Positions 11,501 to 24,034 are shown, numbered from the stretch's first letter. The stretch: 64,000 nt of DNA from Pachyseris speciosa (GCA_016490735.1 JAEMWC010000048.1:1370001-1434000), one strand, 5' to 3'. The notes: generated from the letters alone by a model not told the origin. Translations and numbers: made by a program.

Positions 11501-11900
11501 GCGTCGCAGGGGGTAACGGGCTCGGAATTTCTGGCTATGGGATACATTGAAGCTTTCTGATCGGGACATGATGCTAAGGCGGTAAGCGTCCCCTTAAAAC
11601 TCACAGCCTGCCGAAAAAGAGAGAAAAAAGAGACCATTCGGACACAGATGTACAAATAAGGGCCAATGAGACTCTGGTGGCGATTAATCTACTAACAGAA
11701 ATCAAAACCATTATCATAAGTCTTGAGTTCTTCATTTTCGTGCCAACCCTTACCCTGGATGAGTAAAAGTATTGCTTCTCCGACCAGAGAGCCGTAACAA
11801 CAGAATCCACAATTTTGACCCAACAAAAGCCAATGAAGAGCATTTCTAACTTAAGTTTACTCAACTGAGACTATCGCATAGGGTTTCCACCATCACCCAA
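8580..11900. other. Gene-less stretch before the 11957 GPCR
   Basis: No recognisable coding region or TIR element was found. AATATATAAAGGAAAGG at about 9930 resembles the TATA region of the other receptor units and lies 2 kb upstream of the 11957 ATG. It could be that gene's promoter, but without a conserved leader exon this is weak. Confidence 0.3.
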
Positions 11901-11956
11901 AGATTCAGTATATTACATTGAGTCGTAAATTATTATATTTTATCCATTCAGCCAGT

Positions 11957-13002
11957 ATGAACATCTCCAATGTGTCTAAACCTGGGGCAACTATTCCCTC
12001 TCAGCCACCGCCAGCTGGAATAACAACCTTTACGCAAACAGCCTACACAGTCCTGGCCATCATAGCATTCATAGGAAATACTCTGGTGATTCTGGTCTTC
12101 TTCCAAGACAAGAAGCTGTTGAAGAAATCCTACAACATGTTAATCCTGTCCCTGGCCATAGCAGATGTGCTGACCGCAGTCACGCTGATCACAAACCCAG
12201 CTTTTGTTCTCGGTGACGCCTTTCCTTATCCAACCAGTCCTGCCCATGGAGAGATTTTTTGTCGCGTTATATGGAGTCGCACGTTCCTCTTCCAGTTGGT
12301 GGTTTTCTCGGCGTATATCTGCTTGGCATTGGCGACAGAGCGATGGTACGCGGTGATCAAACCTCTTCAGTATAACACAACCTTCAACAAGAAGCGCACC
12401 CTCATCTACATTTTGCTTGTATGGTTTTGGTCGCTGCTCCTTTGTGGAAGTTCCCTATTTGAAGCCAAGTTCGTTGCTTCGAATCAGCGAACTCGACAGT
12501 GCACCTGGCAGCTGTATTGGGGTAAACAGCCAGTTCGAGCAGTTGTCGGTATCATCCAAACCTTCTTCAAAATGGTGCTTCCATGCTTCGTAATGCTTCT
12601 GCTATTTATTCACATGATGTACAATGCAAGCAGATCCACAATTGCCTCAGAAGAGAGCAGGGCCAAAGTGCGCGGGAAACTGACGCGGATGGTCGGCGTC
12701 GCGTGTCTGATGCTGATCGTTTGTTTCGCGCCAAATCAAATCAACTACGCGCTGGCAATGGCGGGAAAATCACGGCTGGATTCGAAATTGCACCACATTC
12801 TCTCTCTTCTGGTGTTTGTCAACAGTTGCTTGAACCCGTTCATCTACGGCTTTAACCAACAAGAATTACTTTCGTGGTTACCAAAAGATCTTTTATGTTT
12901 TTCATGTGCTGTTCTAAAGTCAGAAGAAGACGTAACGAGGTCACGCCGGTGACAGAAGCTGAGAACGACACTAACGTTATGGAACTTACTCAAGAACACT
13001 AG
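11957..13002 (+). CDS. Class A GPCR with frameshifted helix 8 and C-terminal tail
   Basis: Orphan seven-transmembrane receptor of the same family, closest to the gene at 18803. The ATG at 11957 matches the paralogue's start; a frame reaching back to 11918 has only a TTG. TM1 (GNTL), TM2 (LAIAD), the TM3 Cys, ERW, the ECL2 Cys, CFAPNQ in TM6 and NPFIYG in TM7 are all intact. Just after FIYG the sequence carries one extra base against the 18803 paralogue (near 12855), and a second extra base lies near 12890. As read, the frame ends at 12952 with an unrelated tail. Allowing for both insertions, the similarity to helix 8 resumes and a tail with a Cys-Cys and Arg-rich start runs to TAG at 13002. 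It may be an early pseudogene, an allele with an altered tail, or assembly errors. Confidence 0.8.
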
Positions 13003-13596
13003 GAACAAAGATACTTCTCCCAATGAATCACTGAGTTTTTATGTATTTATCCGTCTTTATAAAATACTGCATCCGTTATTTGGTCCCCGTACTAACAAAC
13101 CATTCACGTCTAGTTTGATCATTGATAGTCTTAAAAGCAATTTTCAGTTGGGCCGTGCCGTCAAACCACTGCCAAGTTAAAATAAGTACTTTGGACAATC
13201 ACGGCAAAATTAAACAGTACAATACACAAATTACAATATGAAGCAAGTATGTGTGATGTAGCCGGTTAGGTTTTCTTTGTTGAGAAAGAAAAGCAATATC
13301 TGCTGTCCAAACGAAGGGTGAGGTAGAGGATCATCACGGCAAACAGGGAAACAAGCATAACGACGCTTCTATAAACACTACTTTCTGCCTTTTTAATACT
13401 CTTTTAAAAAGGCGATAACTCGTGGGATCCCACAGAACTGCCATTTAAACTTCGTATTCAACTTTAATTTGACAACAAAGAATCGATAATCACTAATTGC
13501 TGTCACTACTTTTGAGGCCATGAACATCAGCGTTAGCCTGTTCCGTGCCCATAGTTGAGCTCGGCGTTTCACTTTTAAAGTTTCACCCTGAACGTG

Positions 13597-13800
13597 ATTG
13601 CGATTGGAGAGGGAGGAAGGGAAGAATTTGGAGGTTGGCATCACGTCCAACCAAAATGAAAATCAACCCTTTTAATCGTGTACGGTAGTTTTACTAATTC
13701 TACTTATTTATTTATTTATTTATAAAACGGTTGATTTTCATTTTGGTTAGACGTGATACCAACCACCAAATTCTTCCCTTCCTCCCTCTCCAATCGCAAT
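13597..13800. mobile_element. Fold-back element, about 72 bp arms
   Basis: Arms around GATTGCGATTGGAGAGGGAG and CTCCCTCTCCAATCGCAAT, including AACCAAAATGAAAATCAACC, pair across a roughly 60 bp loop containing (TTTA)n. There is no ORF. A palindromic MITE is likely; no clear target duplication was identified. Confidence 0.6.
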
Positions 13801-13884
13801 AGCTCAGGTCGTTTTCGCGTTACAATGTTAGCACCAATAGCGTAGCTCCATTTTCAGCATGTAAAACATACCCAACCCACAATT

Positions 13885-13990
13885 CCTCGATTCGCTCCGA
13901 CGAAGGGCTAACACTCGAAACGTCAGCTAATCGAATCGCTTTACGATGGTCAATTTACATTATCAACTACGTTAATAAACCAAATTTTAC
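13885..13990 (+). mobile_element. Possible Penelope-like element terminus with hammerhead-like core
   Basis: GACGAAGGGCTAACACTCG is followed directly by AAACGTC and resembles the degenerate hammerhead-ribozyme cores reported at ends of Penelope-like elements. The CGAAACGTC string also occurs at the ends of the Penelope-like copies at 31499, 61400 and 63926. No reverse-transcriptase ORF is attached here, so the call rests on a short motif. Confidence 0.35.
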
Positions 13991-14357
13991 TGTTGGGAAA
14001 GGACCACCCAAAACATTCAAAAACGAATTCTCGCTATTACTGAAGCTGTAAATATGATTTTTACTCTACTGGCAGCGCTGTAGCAAGAAATCTAAGCCTA
14101 GAAAAGTAATCATGGGTAAACGCTTCTGTAAAAACAACATAGCCTTATAGCTGTAGCAGGTATGTCATTGTAAGTTCCTGATTACTATGGTTGTAAATAT
14201 CAAAAAAGAAAGCGTGTCACACCATAATACAATGCTAACTTAATAAAGATAGCTTAAAAATGAAAAAGCTTATGTAAACATTGTCTGGGCTGTAAATAGA
14301 AACCTATAATAGTTGATCTCAATAACAATTTCGCTATAACCTTACACATCTACACCT

Positions 14358-14648
14358 CTAGCCTCCTTCGCAGCCGTTGTTTGTGTCGGTCCTATTCTCC
14401 CTCCCCACCAACGTCTGCTGAACCGAGTCGGACATTCCATTCCAGGAACTGACCAATCACATCGCGGCTTTTGAATTTCGGTAGCTAAGTTCCCGTGGCC
14501 TCTTCGCGGCCGTTGCTTAGATCCGTTTTATTCTCCCTCCTGATTGGATACTCAGACACAATAGGAATGGAATGTCCGGCTCAGTTCAGCAGAAGTTGGC
14601 GGGGAGGGAGAATAGGACCGACACAAACAACGGCTGCGAAGGAGGCTA
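14358..14648. mobile_element. MITE with about 80 bp TIRs
   Basis: The left arm beginning GCCTCCTTCGCAGCCGTTGT is mirrored at the right by ACAACGGCTGCGAAGGAGGC. Pairing continues through TGTCGGTCCTATTCTCCC and GGACATTCCATTCC. The interior contains another copy of the GTGGCCTCTTCGCGGCCGTT phrase. Non-coding. Confidence 0.65.
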
Positions 14649-14945
14649 CTACATCTCCGGCTTGACTTAACCTGAACCAGGCTTCCACTTCATCAAAACT
14701 TGAAATAAACTGGTTATCCAAAGATGAACGGCGATTGTAAATACCTCTTACTAACCGAGTTCGAGGTCCTTTGCTGTAAGTTACGGACGAAGGATCCGTA
14801 ACTTAAGTAAGATATTTATTATATCTCTGAGGTTAATCCCGCGTGTGGGAAAGAAAGCTATTTGAAATCAAGCGGGCCGTACAGTAGAATACGGCCCGTC
14901 AAACTGACCAGTCACAGCGCGCGTACTAAGTGAAAGATATAATAA

Positions 14946-15190
14946 GGAATCTTACAATCGGCGTTTATAAGGCCGCCTACTAACGGCGTTTATAAGGACT
15001 CTTACAAACGGCGTTTTTTATGACTCTTATGAACGCGTTTTTAAGGACTCTAACAAACGGCGTTTGTAGGGACTCTTACGAACAGCGTTTGTAAGGATTG
15101 TTACGAACGGCGTTTATAAGGGATCTTACGAACGGCCTTTGTAAGGACTCTAACAAACGGCGTTTAGAAAGGGTTTTACAACCGGTGTTT
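14946..15190. repeat. Minisatellite, about 28 bp period, about 8-9 diverged units
   Basis: Units follow the pattern AACGGCGTTTATAAGGACTC then TTAC, with point changes and small indels between copies. No coding role is seen. Confidence 0.75.
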
Positions 15191-15718
15191 TACATAACTG
15201 GTCCCTTAAGGTATTTTTAAAGCATTGCTGTGACAGTCGTCTATTTACAAAACACCAGTTATATAAGGTGGTGTTCATGCAAAGAATTATATACGGTGTT
15301 ATACCTTATATTTTAGTATTGCTTTTATACAAGTCTTCGTGCTCAGCTGCTGATAATGATCCAAAGGATTTTTCTTTATTTTTCTTTCCATCCTAAATTA
15401 TAATGTTTTTTTTTTACTTTATGGTTATTCCAGGCAGCCAGTGCTCCATACAATTTTAATTCCTTCTGTCCTTTACACAGGGTCGCGGAGTACTTTTTAA
15501 AGTGGGGGGGCCGCTCACGCGTTTTCAAATGAGGGGAGGGGATTAACTCAGTCTAAAAATAATTAAATGACACATAATTCCGTTTAATTAATAAGCTTTG
15601 GTCAGCAGTTAACATACTTTATTAACTCAAAAAATCAAATGATACCCTTTTCTACACTTTTCAACTCAATTCAAGCATTTACAAAAAGGGGTTAGTGACA
15701 AAATAAACAAAATAAGTA

Positions 15719-15814
15719 ATGGTAATAGGACTGAGGGGAGTCCAAGTCGGTCTGTAATCATACGAGTGATAACAAAATCGGACGACCGCGCAGCGGGAGT
15801 CCGATTTGTTTATC

Positions 15815-15845
<31 letters not shown>

Positions 15846-15864
15846 ACGAAGTCTTATTACCAAT
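15719..15864. mobile_element. Palindromic MITE
   Basis: The left end GGTAATAGGACT is mirrored by AGTCTTATTACC at the right. The inner arms TCGGTCTGTAATCATAC and GTATGATTACAGACCGA pair, as do AAATCGGAC and GTCCGATTT, around a GC-rich centre (GACCGCGCAGCGGGAG). Non-coding. Confidence 0.65.
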
Positions 15865-16009
15865 TAATCATAAAAATTACAATTTCCGAGAAAAGAAGAA
15901 GAGCCAAGTTATAAAAGGGAAGGAAATTTTGCATTAAAAGACTGACAAAGGAGCGTAAATTGTTTAATGTTGCTCTGAAATTGACAACGATCAAAATGTA
16001 TGGTGATTG

Positions 16010-16165
16010 TAACCAAGGTTGTGATTGGTTGATTTAAACTTCAACTTTGAATGTGATTGGTTGATTTGAAATACTACTTTGAATGTGATTGGCTTATTGA
16101 ACTGTCCGATAACAAACTGTCCAATAACAAAGTGTCCAATAACAAATTGTCCGATAACAACTTGG
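16010..16165. repeat. Short tandem repeats: GATTGG units and 16 bp ACTGTCCGATAACAA units
   Basis: Three spaced copies of TTTGAATGTGATTGGTTGAT-like sequence precede four tandem copies of CTGTCC(G/A)ATAACAAA. GATTGG is the complement of CCAAT, but nothing nearby shows this as regulatory. Confidence 0.6.
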
Positions 16166-16889
16166 CAAGTGAATTAGTGGAAAATAGGAGTTTTTTAACC
16201 AATCACAATCGAGGAAATTGTAATTTTATGATTAACTTTGTAATCACACTTAACGTAATCTGTAAACGAAGGTAGAGTAATCAAAACTTTGGTTCGTTTA
16301 TTCGCTTACTGTCACGAAATCGGATTCTCTGAATGTACTGAAATTCCTTTTTCGATTGTCGTTACTACCAACAAATTCATTTGCCACTCGGTCAGCAAGG
16401 CAAAGTTTGACTGTTCTGCCTTTATGAGTGTTTAGTGCTGTAAGATTACTGAAGCTTTCTTGAGTCTTTTCTTTGAGCCTTTCTTTAGTAACTCTTCAAG
16501 AGTTACTTTCACAGACAACATAGAAAACTTTAAAATGCGCCTTGTCTCTAGAAGTTACTCTAAGAAAATGGTGGAATAGATACTCTCAGAAGTTAACCAT
16601 GCGGACAGAAAAACAATTCTGACACTGAAACAGAGAACGCACAAGAAGCTTCTACCCTTCGTGACGCAATTTCAACCATCGTTACCATGTTTCAAAAAAC
16701 ATACTAATGGACAAATGGCATCTGATACAAGGACCACCAATGTTACTCAGAGAAATATTCAAGGAACATCTCTTGATTTCTTATAGAGAAATCGCTTAAA
16801 GATATGCTTGTTTTACACAATGGATACACAGCAGGAGTCGCGTTGGTCTGTCAACCCCATTTTAATCACCAACAGAAGATTACAACTAA

Positions 16890-17262
16890 GGCCCGATTCA
16901 GACGCCCAAATTATCGTGAGCCGAACCGGCCTCATGCATTAATTCAATTAAGTAAATGAAAAGTTCGGCGTCTGAATCAATTAAGAACGGCTATTAAGAT
17001 TTGGAAAGGCTCAGCCGATCTTTAAGCCTGGATGAGGAAATTTCGAGTTTGGAACCGCGGCTTTGACTCAGACACCGTACAAATTATTATTTTGTATATT
17101 TTTAAGCAATTTTACTCAGAACTGGAACTGTATTAGCAACGCCCGTGGAACGGCAGATGAAGTTCGACGTCTGAATCAACAGGCGTAAACTTGTTAATTT
17201 GGGTCGGTCCAAACTGGAATTATAAGTTCGGCTCATGAAAAGATCGGCGTCTGAATTGGGGG
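16890..17262. mobile_element. Probable MITE with GTCTGAAT-containing TIRs
   Basis: The left terminus with CCGATTCAGACGCC and TGAGCCGAAC is mirrored on the right by GTTCGGCTCATG and GGCGTCTGAATTGGGG. CGTCTGAAT-type words recur at least four times inside. No ORF. Confidence 0.5.
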
Positions 17263-17269
17263 GAAGATA

Positions 17270-18790
17270 GTGGTTTCAAAAATTTATTCCATCAGACAGG
17301 ATCCAAAGGAACCAATCATAAATTTGATGTTTTCTCGCGAGGTCCGCCACCTTTAGCCAAGCACTATTATCCCGTGAAAGTACTTTGTTTGGATATATCT
17401 TTTACTCAATTTATTATTTTTCCACAAAAAGTGGGGGCCCTGCCTCCCTCCCCCCGGCCCCTCCCCCTGCGAGGTCCCTGATTACACGTAACTTTTCATT
17501 GAGTGAGAACAACAATCATACTAGTTACATTTAAAAATACCACATTTGGAAATACAACGTGAACATTTACTGCATATGGGTTGCCTGGTAGCACATCAAA
17601 AGAATTTGAACCTGTTCAAGTTTTACTCAGAGAATTAACAAGAATTTTCTCTTGTTTGGCTTATGCTCTTGAAAGGTTCGCGATGGCTTTGAAGTCAGCG
17701 GTTGTATATATGTGGCTTAGTAAATACAAAAACAAACACTATTATTGTGACGTCTCGCGCCTGTTTGGCCCAAATGGTGAGAGTAAACGAAACTCCCGTG
17801 CGGCTCTTGTGAGAGCCAGATGGATAAATAGGGATTAGTCAAAGAAGAAAGCATTTTTTCTTTAAGGAAGCAAGAAAAAACGTCAACAGCTTTCAATCCA
17901 AAGTTTGTGTTGTAACTTTTTGACGAATTCCGTGGAGGATTGTCGACTGATGTTTTCGGCAGTACAAAAAGTAATTGATCTTTTTACAGGGCTGGGGCGG
18001 TTGCTCCACCTAACGGACTCTTGCAATAATCATAGAAGAAGAAGAAGAAGAATTACAATTAAAACAAGTTACAACTCTGTGAACATTAAGGAAATCTATC
18101 TTTCCAGAAAAGGGCGTGGAATACTCGGAATCGGATTGGACAAAACAGAATCTTTTAATTACTTCATTTCGACGCCAAACCTCCCGTAAAACATGACCTG
18201 TTCTTTATTGTACGTTCGGACTTGATATTACAAAGTCTATCTTTAATTTGCCATGCTTGAGTTTGGATTTTAAAGCCTTAAATCACAATTGCGTTCATTC
18301 AGTTTGACGTGACGTTTACCAATTTAGCACCCTCGCCGCCCTTTAATTATAATTTACTACATCCCTTACCCCTTTCGTATTCTATTCTTAAGGAACTCTA
18401 CAACTTTGGTAATTTTCGCAGTATGTGGAGTAACATATAGAAGGGTTATTACCTGCAACTGAAAGTTTGAACAACACTAGAGTTCAACTCAGTTGATAAT
18501 TCGAACGAGGGCTTCAAAAGGAAGGTCAATATATTTGTCCCTCTCAAAAACCACTTCATAGAAATTAACGCTTTCTGAGTTGCCTCAAAGGCAGCTAAAA
18601 ATTGTACTTTTTCTCGGGTCTTGTCACTAGTAATTCAACCGATCGAGAGCGATGTTGACAATCTCCTTCTCTTTATAGCAGGAAGACAAGCCTCCATGGG
18701 AAAACGCTTTCTTATTATAACTGGCTGGTGCAGAGCTTATGTATCAACATATATTTATGATTTCAGCACATCTGTAATGCCACAGTCTTA
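17270..18790. other. Gene-less stretch downstream of the 18803 GPCR
   Basis: It contains C-rich tracts (about 17440-17470) and a short (GAA)n run near 18030. No ORF showed family resemblance. The 3' UTR of the receptor gene (minus strand) should lie at its right edge, but no strong poly(A) context was identified. Confidence 0.35.
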
Positions 18791-18802
18791 CGATGAGCTG
18801 GG

Positions 18803-19891
18803 CTAATTAAGCTCAATGTCTTGGACCTGGGTGTTTCTCACAGAAGCAAGCCTTCTTGATCTGCTTGTATGTATGTTCTCTCTTTCAGTGGAGGGGCTTT
18901 CATAAGGCACTACGTTGTTATCGCCTCCCCAACCCTTCACACAGCAAATGAAAAGCAGGAATATCTTTTGGAAGCCACGGCGGTAATTCTTGTTGCTTAC
19001 ACCGTAAATGAATGGGTTCAAGCAGCTGTTCACAAACACTAGAAGAGAAAGAAAGTGATGCAGTGTCGAATCCAGTCGAGATTTACCCGACATTGCCAGC
19101 GCGTAGTTGATTTGATTTGGCGCGAAACAAACGATCAGCATCAGACACGCGACGCCGACCATCCTCGTCATTTTCCCGCGCATCTTCGCCCTGCTCTCTG
19201 CTGCGACGAGCGTGCTTCTGTTGGTCTTGTACATCATGTGGATGAATAACAGAAGCATAATGAAGGATGGTAGCACCATTTTAAAAAAGACTTGAATGAT
19301 ACCGACAACTGCTCGAACTGGCTGTTTACCCCAATACAGCTGCCATGTGCACTGTTGAGTTCGCTGATTCGAAGCAACGAACCTGGCTTCAAACAGGGAA
19401 CTTCCACAGAGAAGCAGCGACCAAAACCATACAAGCAAAATGTAGATGAGGGTGCGCTTCTTGTTGAAGGTTGTGTTATACTGAAGAGGTTTGATCACCG
19501 CGTACCATCGCTCTGTCGCCAAAGCCAAACAGATATACGCTGAGAAAACCACCAACTGGAAGAGGAACGTGCGACTCCATATAACGCGACAAAAAATCTC
19601 TCCATGGGCAGGACTGGTTGGATAAGGAAAGGCATCACCGAGAACAAAAGCTGGATTTGTGATCAGCGTGATTGCAGTCAGCACATCTGCTATGGCCAGG
19701 GACAGGATTAACATGTTGTAGGATTTCTTCAACAGCTTCTTGTCTTGGAAGAAGATCAGAATCACCAGCGTATTTCCTGTGAAGGCTATGATGGCCAGGA
19801 TTGTGTAGGCTGTTTGTGTAAAGGTTGTTATTCCAGCTGGTGTAGGTTGAGAGGGAAGCGTTTCAGCCTTGGACACGTTGGAGATATTCAT
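18803..19891 (-). CDS. Class A (rhodopsin-type) GPCR, intact
   Basis: A complete 362-residue receptor in one coding exon, ATG at 19891, TAA at 18805-18803. The N-terminus has N-glycosylation sequons NIS and NVS at residues 2 and 5. TM1 carries GN at 39-40, TM2 LAIAD at 65-69, the TM3 Cys is at 101, ERW at 127-129, the ECL2 Cys about 181, TM6 CFAPNQ about 255-260, and TM7 NPFIY at 292-296. Helix 8 is KNYRRGFQK. A Cys pair at 316-317 could be palmitoylated, and the tail is Ser/Arg-rich. The role is inferred as a plasma-membrane receptor, most like peptide-type class A GPCRs; the ligand is unknown. Its nearest relative is the frameshifted gene at 11957 on the other strand. There is no sign of damage. 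Confidence 0.93.
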   Translation of the reverse strand: MNISNVSKAETLPSQPTPAGITTFTQTAYTILAIIAFTGNTLVILIFFQDKKLLKKSYNMLILSLAIADVLTAITLITNPAFVLGDAFPYPTSPAHGEIFCRVIWSRTFLFQLVVFSAYICLALATERWYAVIKPLQYNTTFNKKRTLIYILLVWFWSLLLCGSSLFEARFVASNQRTQQCTWQLYWGKQPVRAVVGIIQVFFKMVLPSFIMLLLFIHMMYKTNRSTLVAAESRAKMRGKMTRMVGVACLMLIVCFAPNQINYALAMSGKSRLDSTLHHFLSLLVFVNSCLNPFIYGVSNKNYRRGFQKIFLLFICCVKGWGGDNNVVPYESPSTERENIHTSRSRRLASVRNTQVQDIELN

Positions 19892-19929
19892 ACTAAGTTA
19901 AGGCTTGACTAATGCTGATTATATCGATC

Positions 19930-22100
19930 TACGAGAAAAATTAGAAAGAGAAATTAGAAACTTCAGTGTATTACTCTGTGAGCAGTAAAACATTGTATCT
20001 ATGAAAATTTTTCCTTCTAAAAGATTTTTGGAATGAGGATTAAAGCAGACGAAATTCATAGGTAGGAGCGCGAACTACTGAACAATGGAAATATCGATCG
20101 AGCCAAATTTGCCATTCCTCAAGGTTGGTTTGGGATGTGCAAGACAATTAGTGAGCGGTGGATATGAAATTAGTGTGAACGTAACTGTCTAACATAGTTT
20201 ATGACCATTTCTCTCCTTTCCTTTTTCATATAAACAATCCCTTGTCTGGTATAAAATCGATGTCCCTTGTGATTAGGAAAAATTTGCCCATTTCGGTGGA
20301 GAAGCATTTCGTTCTCTGGTCTATAACAAAACGACCTGGCCTTTTTTGACTCATGGGTTATTTAAAACGTATTAACTATTTTTTCTGTTTGGAAAAGGTT
20401 TTATTTGCTTCGCTAGCCACAATTAATAATTCTCTACAGAGTTTATAATAGATAAAATAGATGATCTTCCAAAGAAAATCAGATATGTACCCACCGACAA
20501 AGCTGCCGCAGAAAAATCAACCAGTTACTCTTCTTATGGCGAGTTGTTTTTCTTCCGATTTTCAATATCTGCCTACCCTTGTTTTAGCTAGAATGGATCC
20601 TTGTTTGCTCTCTTTAGGAAAACTGACCGTGTTTTCTTATAGAATCGCCTCCCTTGTCTAAAGCCTTGTGGAAGCTTGCGGCAATTCTTCATTTCTTTTA
20701 AAACCAGGCCTGTCTTTACACTTCTTCGATTTAATCGGATTCGATTTTTGCCCGCTAATGTTCTTTTAACATGTTTCGCTTTGTTAGTCGGCAATCTGTG
20801 GCTGCGTAAATTATAAATATATAGACCTGCTATTAATATATTATGTGACAATAGAACAGGCATGCACGAAAACCTGTTCCAATTACGTAGCTATCTTGGA
20901 CTTACAAATGGCGGTTGAAGGCAAGTCAGCCTTACAAATGAAATGCTCTACCACGGTCACTATTTCATGGAGCTCCTTTAGTTTACGTCCTTTCGTATAT
21001 GATTCTTTGAAGCTATCAAGCGCTCAAATGCTTACTTCAGTGTAACAATGACGTGGGAAATGCGAAATGAACTCATTCACTGTCCAGTATTTTTTTAGAC
21101 AATGTCGCGCTAAATGCTAAATGTTCTACAATAACTTTAATTTATGTTTTGGGCAATTACATCCAAATTGAGTCTGAAAAAAAGCGTGAATTCTAAATAA
21201 CAAAGACATTGCTGATACAGGCAGAGAAAACCGTTGCTCTTTAAAAATATTGCGGGTTTTTTTTGTCGTCAGTTCAAAAACTCATTAACAATTCATGAAG
21301 GAAAACTATTGGTGGATGTCTTTATATCTGATATAGACACGGCTAATTCTAAGCCAAATAACCCAAAATCTAAATATTAGTGTAAAAATGGATAGATGAA
21401 TAGTAAAGCCTTTGAAGCCGTTCAGTAAATTTGCAATTCGTGTTGTGCACCCCGCTCATTTATTAAACATTACTTCGAGGCCGGCAAGTTGTTGGTCGCT
21501 ATATATGAACATCAACCATTGTTGTTTCCAAGAGAAAAGGTTCTGTCTCAGCTTTTTCTATCGGAGTCGACCAAAATGTTATTAGTGGACAAATAATAAA
21601 TGGGAAACTAATTGCCGCAGGTCGTTCGATAACTCCTCTAACCTGCCGACAATTAAAAGTAAATTATAAAAGTAATGCTGCACAAACAGTAACTTTAGTT
21701 CTGTGATAAAAACAAACTAACTGAGTGGACAAATATTAGACTGGGTTGTATATTGAGGTAGGAGTGGGTGTTAAATTGAAAGAGTTACTTTCAATACGCA
21801 ATTTCAGGCAGGCCTTTTGAAACGTCGTTAGGATCACCGGTGTTTTAATAGCACTTGATGTTCTACGAAATCGGTACATTTTGCCGATATTTATTATAAT
21901 TGTGATTACAACACTCCACAAATTGTGTCCATTATTCTAGATCTAATTCTGGACATCTGAAAACGACCCTGTTGTTTTGTTTTATTTATTTGTTTGTTTT
22001 TATCACTCTGCAATTTTTTTTCTCGGAGGCAAGATTAAAGAACGAGAAAATCGCATATATCAAAGCTGTAAGGTTTTCTACCACGGAAATCGAAAAAAGT
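19930..22100. other. Gene-less stretch upstream of the 18803 GPCR
   Basis: It should contain that gene's promoter. The TATATAAGG leader module of the other subgroup was not found on the minus strand here. No mobile element with clear termini was identified. Confidence 0.35.
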
Positions 22101-22134
22101 TTCGATGTAAACTGTTGTGAATATGCGCATAGAT

Positions 22135-22570
22135 GAAAAAACAACTCGCCCTTTCCCATACCCGAACCGAACTAATCTGGCAAAATGTCTTGCCATATTA
22201 CTGTAGTAATAAAATCATTTTTAATTTTTCGAATATTGAAGTCATTGTTCTCGAAATTGTCGATAGATTCCCCAATTATATACATAAACTTTTCTCACCT
22301 CTTTTAATTACTTCTGAAATTCAATCAAATGGTAGCAAATCCAGAATAACTGTAGTGCGAACTATTATGAAAATCCACAGTGAAACAAACGGATCTAAGC
22401 AAGGAAAAAATTCACAGAGAAACTCCACATTATTCTGATTTGGGGCGGCGTTTCTTTGTACTATTGCTTCCATCTGCGGCGTTTATTCCACGGCGGCGTT
22501 TAATCGAGTAAATACGGTGTACAGAAGAGGGGGAACTTGCTTCTGATAGTTTTGTCTGGGATAAATGGTA
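22135..22570 (+). repeat. Dispersed repeat, inverted relative of 4640-5040
   Basis: It carries TTAATCGAGTAAATACGG, GTTTCACTGTGG-type and CGATAGATTCCCCAATTAT sequences matching the reverse complement of 4640-5040. It includes a short open frame (22133-22438) that I treat as fortuitous because the matching copy is not open. Confidence 0.45.
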
Positions 22571-23714
22571 CACGTAGAATGAAGGCTATTTATTTTGAAG
22601 GGGACAGTTGTACTTTGAATTTCACTCTATAAAAACTTCTAAAATCATGCGTAAAATGTAACTCGTGTCATGCCTCTCTTTTGGAGCTTTCAGTAATGTT
22701 TCATGACAAAGGAACCAAAACCATACAACCGCGAGTGGTTTGTAATTCATTTTCCGTGTTTAGTGGCTCATAGTCTCTTTGATTTCAATAAAGGTGAATA
22801 AAGTCTATTTGCTCAAATTTACAAACTTTTTTCATTTAAAGTTGTCTTTTCCGTTCCCGTCGATAATTTTGTGACCGATCTGAAGAGTTCCAAAACTGCA
22901 CTGAGTGGTATTCTATCCCATTTTTTTAGGAGCAATATCCCTGTATTTTCTAGCCATTGCCAATTTCAGCTTAATGTTTACTTCTTCCACCAGAATTTCG
23001 TATTAATAAACACATAACGAATTCTGCAAACTATCTTTTCCGGAAATTAACTTTCAAGAGTTAGTTTTGTGTCCTGGACCAAGTAATACTGTCCGGCTTA
23101 TATCGATTACGGTGGCACATCGATATATCCGGACTTGCCTGGAGTAAGCAGTCCGGATAATCGAAATTATGAATATTAATGACTCAAATTAAAACTGAAT
23201 TAATTATTGAATCAGAATTTGATGCGATCAATTGAACTTCACGCAAAAACTTTGGTCCAAAACGTTCGCTCTTTTGCAGGAAAACAAACTTGTTTCAAAC
23301 GCACTTTCCAATTCGTAAATGAAAAACATGTCATGACTGGGATAATAGTTTCTAAAGATCTTCATCATGACTTGTTAATATTCATGAAAAATTTGGGACC
23401 AGAGCAGATGGTGTGGATAATCGAGATCGGCGAACGTAATTAATTTTCGACAGAAAAGAACAGGTTCTAGATCTGTACGTCTTAAAGTAAAGTAAACATA
23501 AATGAAGGCGTTATGAAACAAAGTGATTTATTCATTTGCACGCAAAGTTTTTAAATGGATAACTCGAATCTATTTCGCAATTTTACTTGACATTTTGATG
23601 TTGGAAAACGCAAGTAATGAGCGAAATGATAACTGGACGTGAATTCGCTGCTCAGATATATATATTTTTTCAGCTTCATTTAATTTACTACCAAAAACTT
23701 CCAGGAAATAATGC

Positions 23715-24034
23715 ATATGTCTTCGATTTCCCCGTGGGGTCGACCCCCGGGCCAACCAGGGAGATATGTGGGGAAATACAAAGAAATGGATGGGATTCTT
23801 TGCCCGAGGGTAGGGGAAAAAAACATTGTTTTACGATCAAAGATTAGGGGGTGGGGGAAATCACGAGTTTGTAAAGGATGTCAGGGGGATTTTCTGCTAA
23901 GAGACACCACACCCAGGGGACTTTGTCATACAAGATTCCCCGACTCCCCAGGGAAATTCTTTAAGTTTGCTTGACTGATTTTACAATCCCCCTGGTTAGC
24001 CCGGGGGTCGACCCCGCGGGAAGCCGTGACATGT
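23715..24034. mobile_element. GC-rich MITE with CCCCG(T/C)GGGGTCGACCCC TIRs
   Basis: The left end reads TTTCCCCGTGGGGTCGACCC and the right end GGGGTCGACCCCGCGGGAA. The interior has runs such as AGATTAGGGGGTGGGGG. A second copy in the opposite orientation is at 33441-33762. It stands out by base composition from the AT-rich surroundings. Confidence 0.65.

Noticed and set aside
12583..12855. Secondary frames overlapping the GPCR genes (also 28471-28692, 39296-39517, 56753-56974 and others)
   Set aside because: Shadows of the receptor coding sequence. They recur only because the receptors are paralogous.
15478..17481. Possible 2 kb hAT-like element with CAGGG ends
   Set aside because: Ends CAGGGTCGCGG and CGAGGTCCCTG are only partly inverted and the flanking 8 bp do not match well (CTTTACAC against GATTACAC). 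Two smaller elements lie inside.
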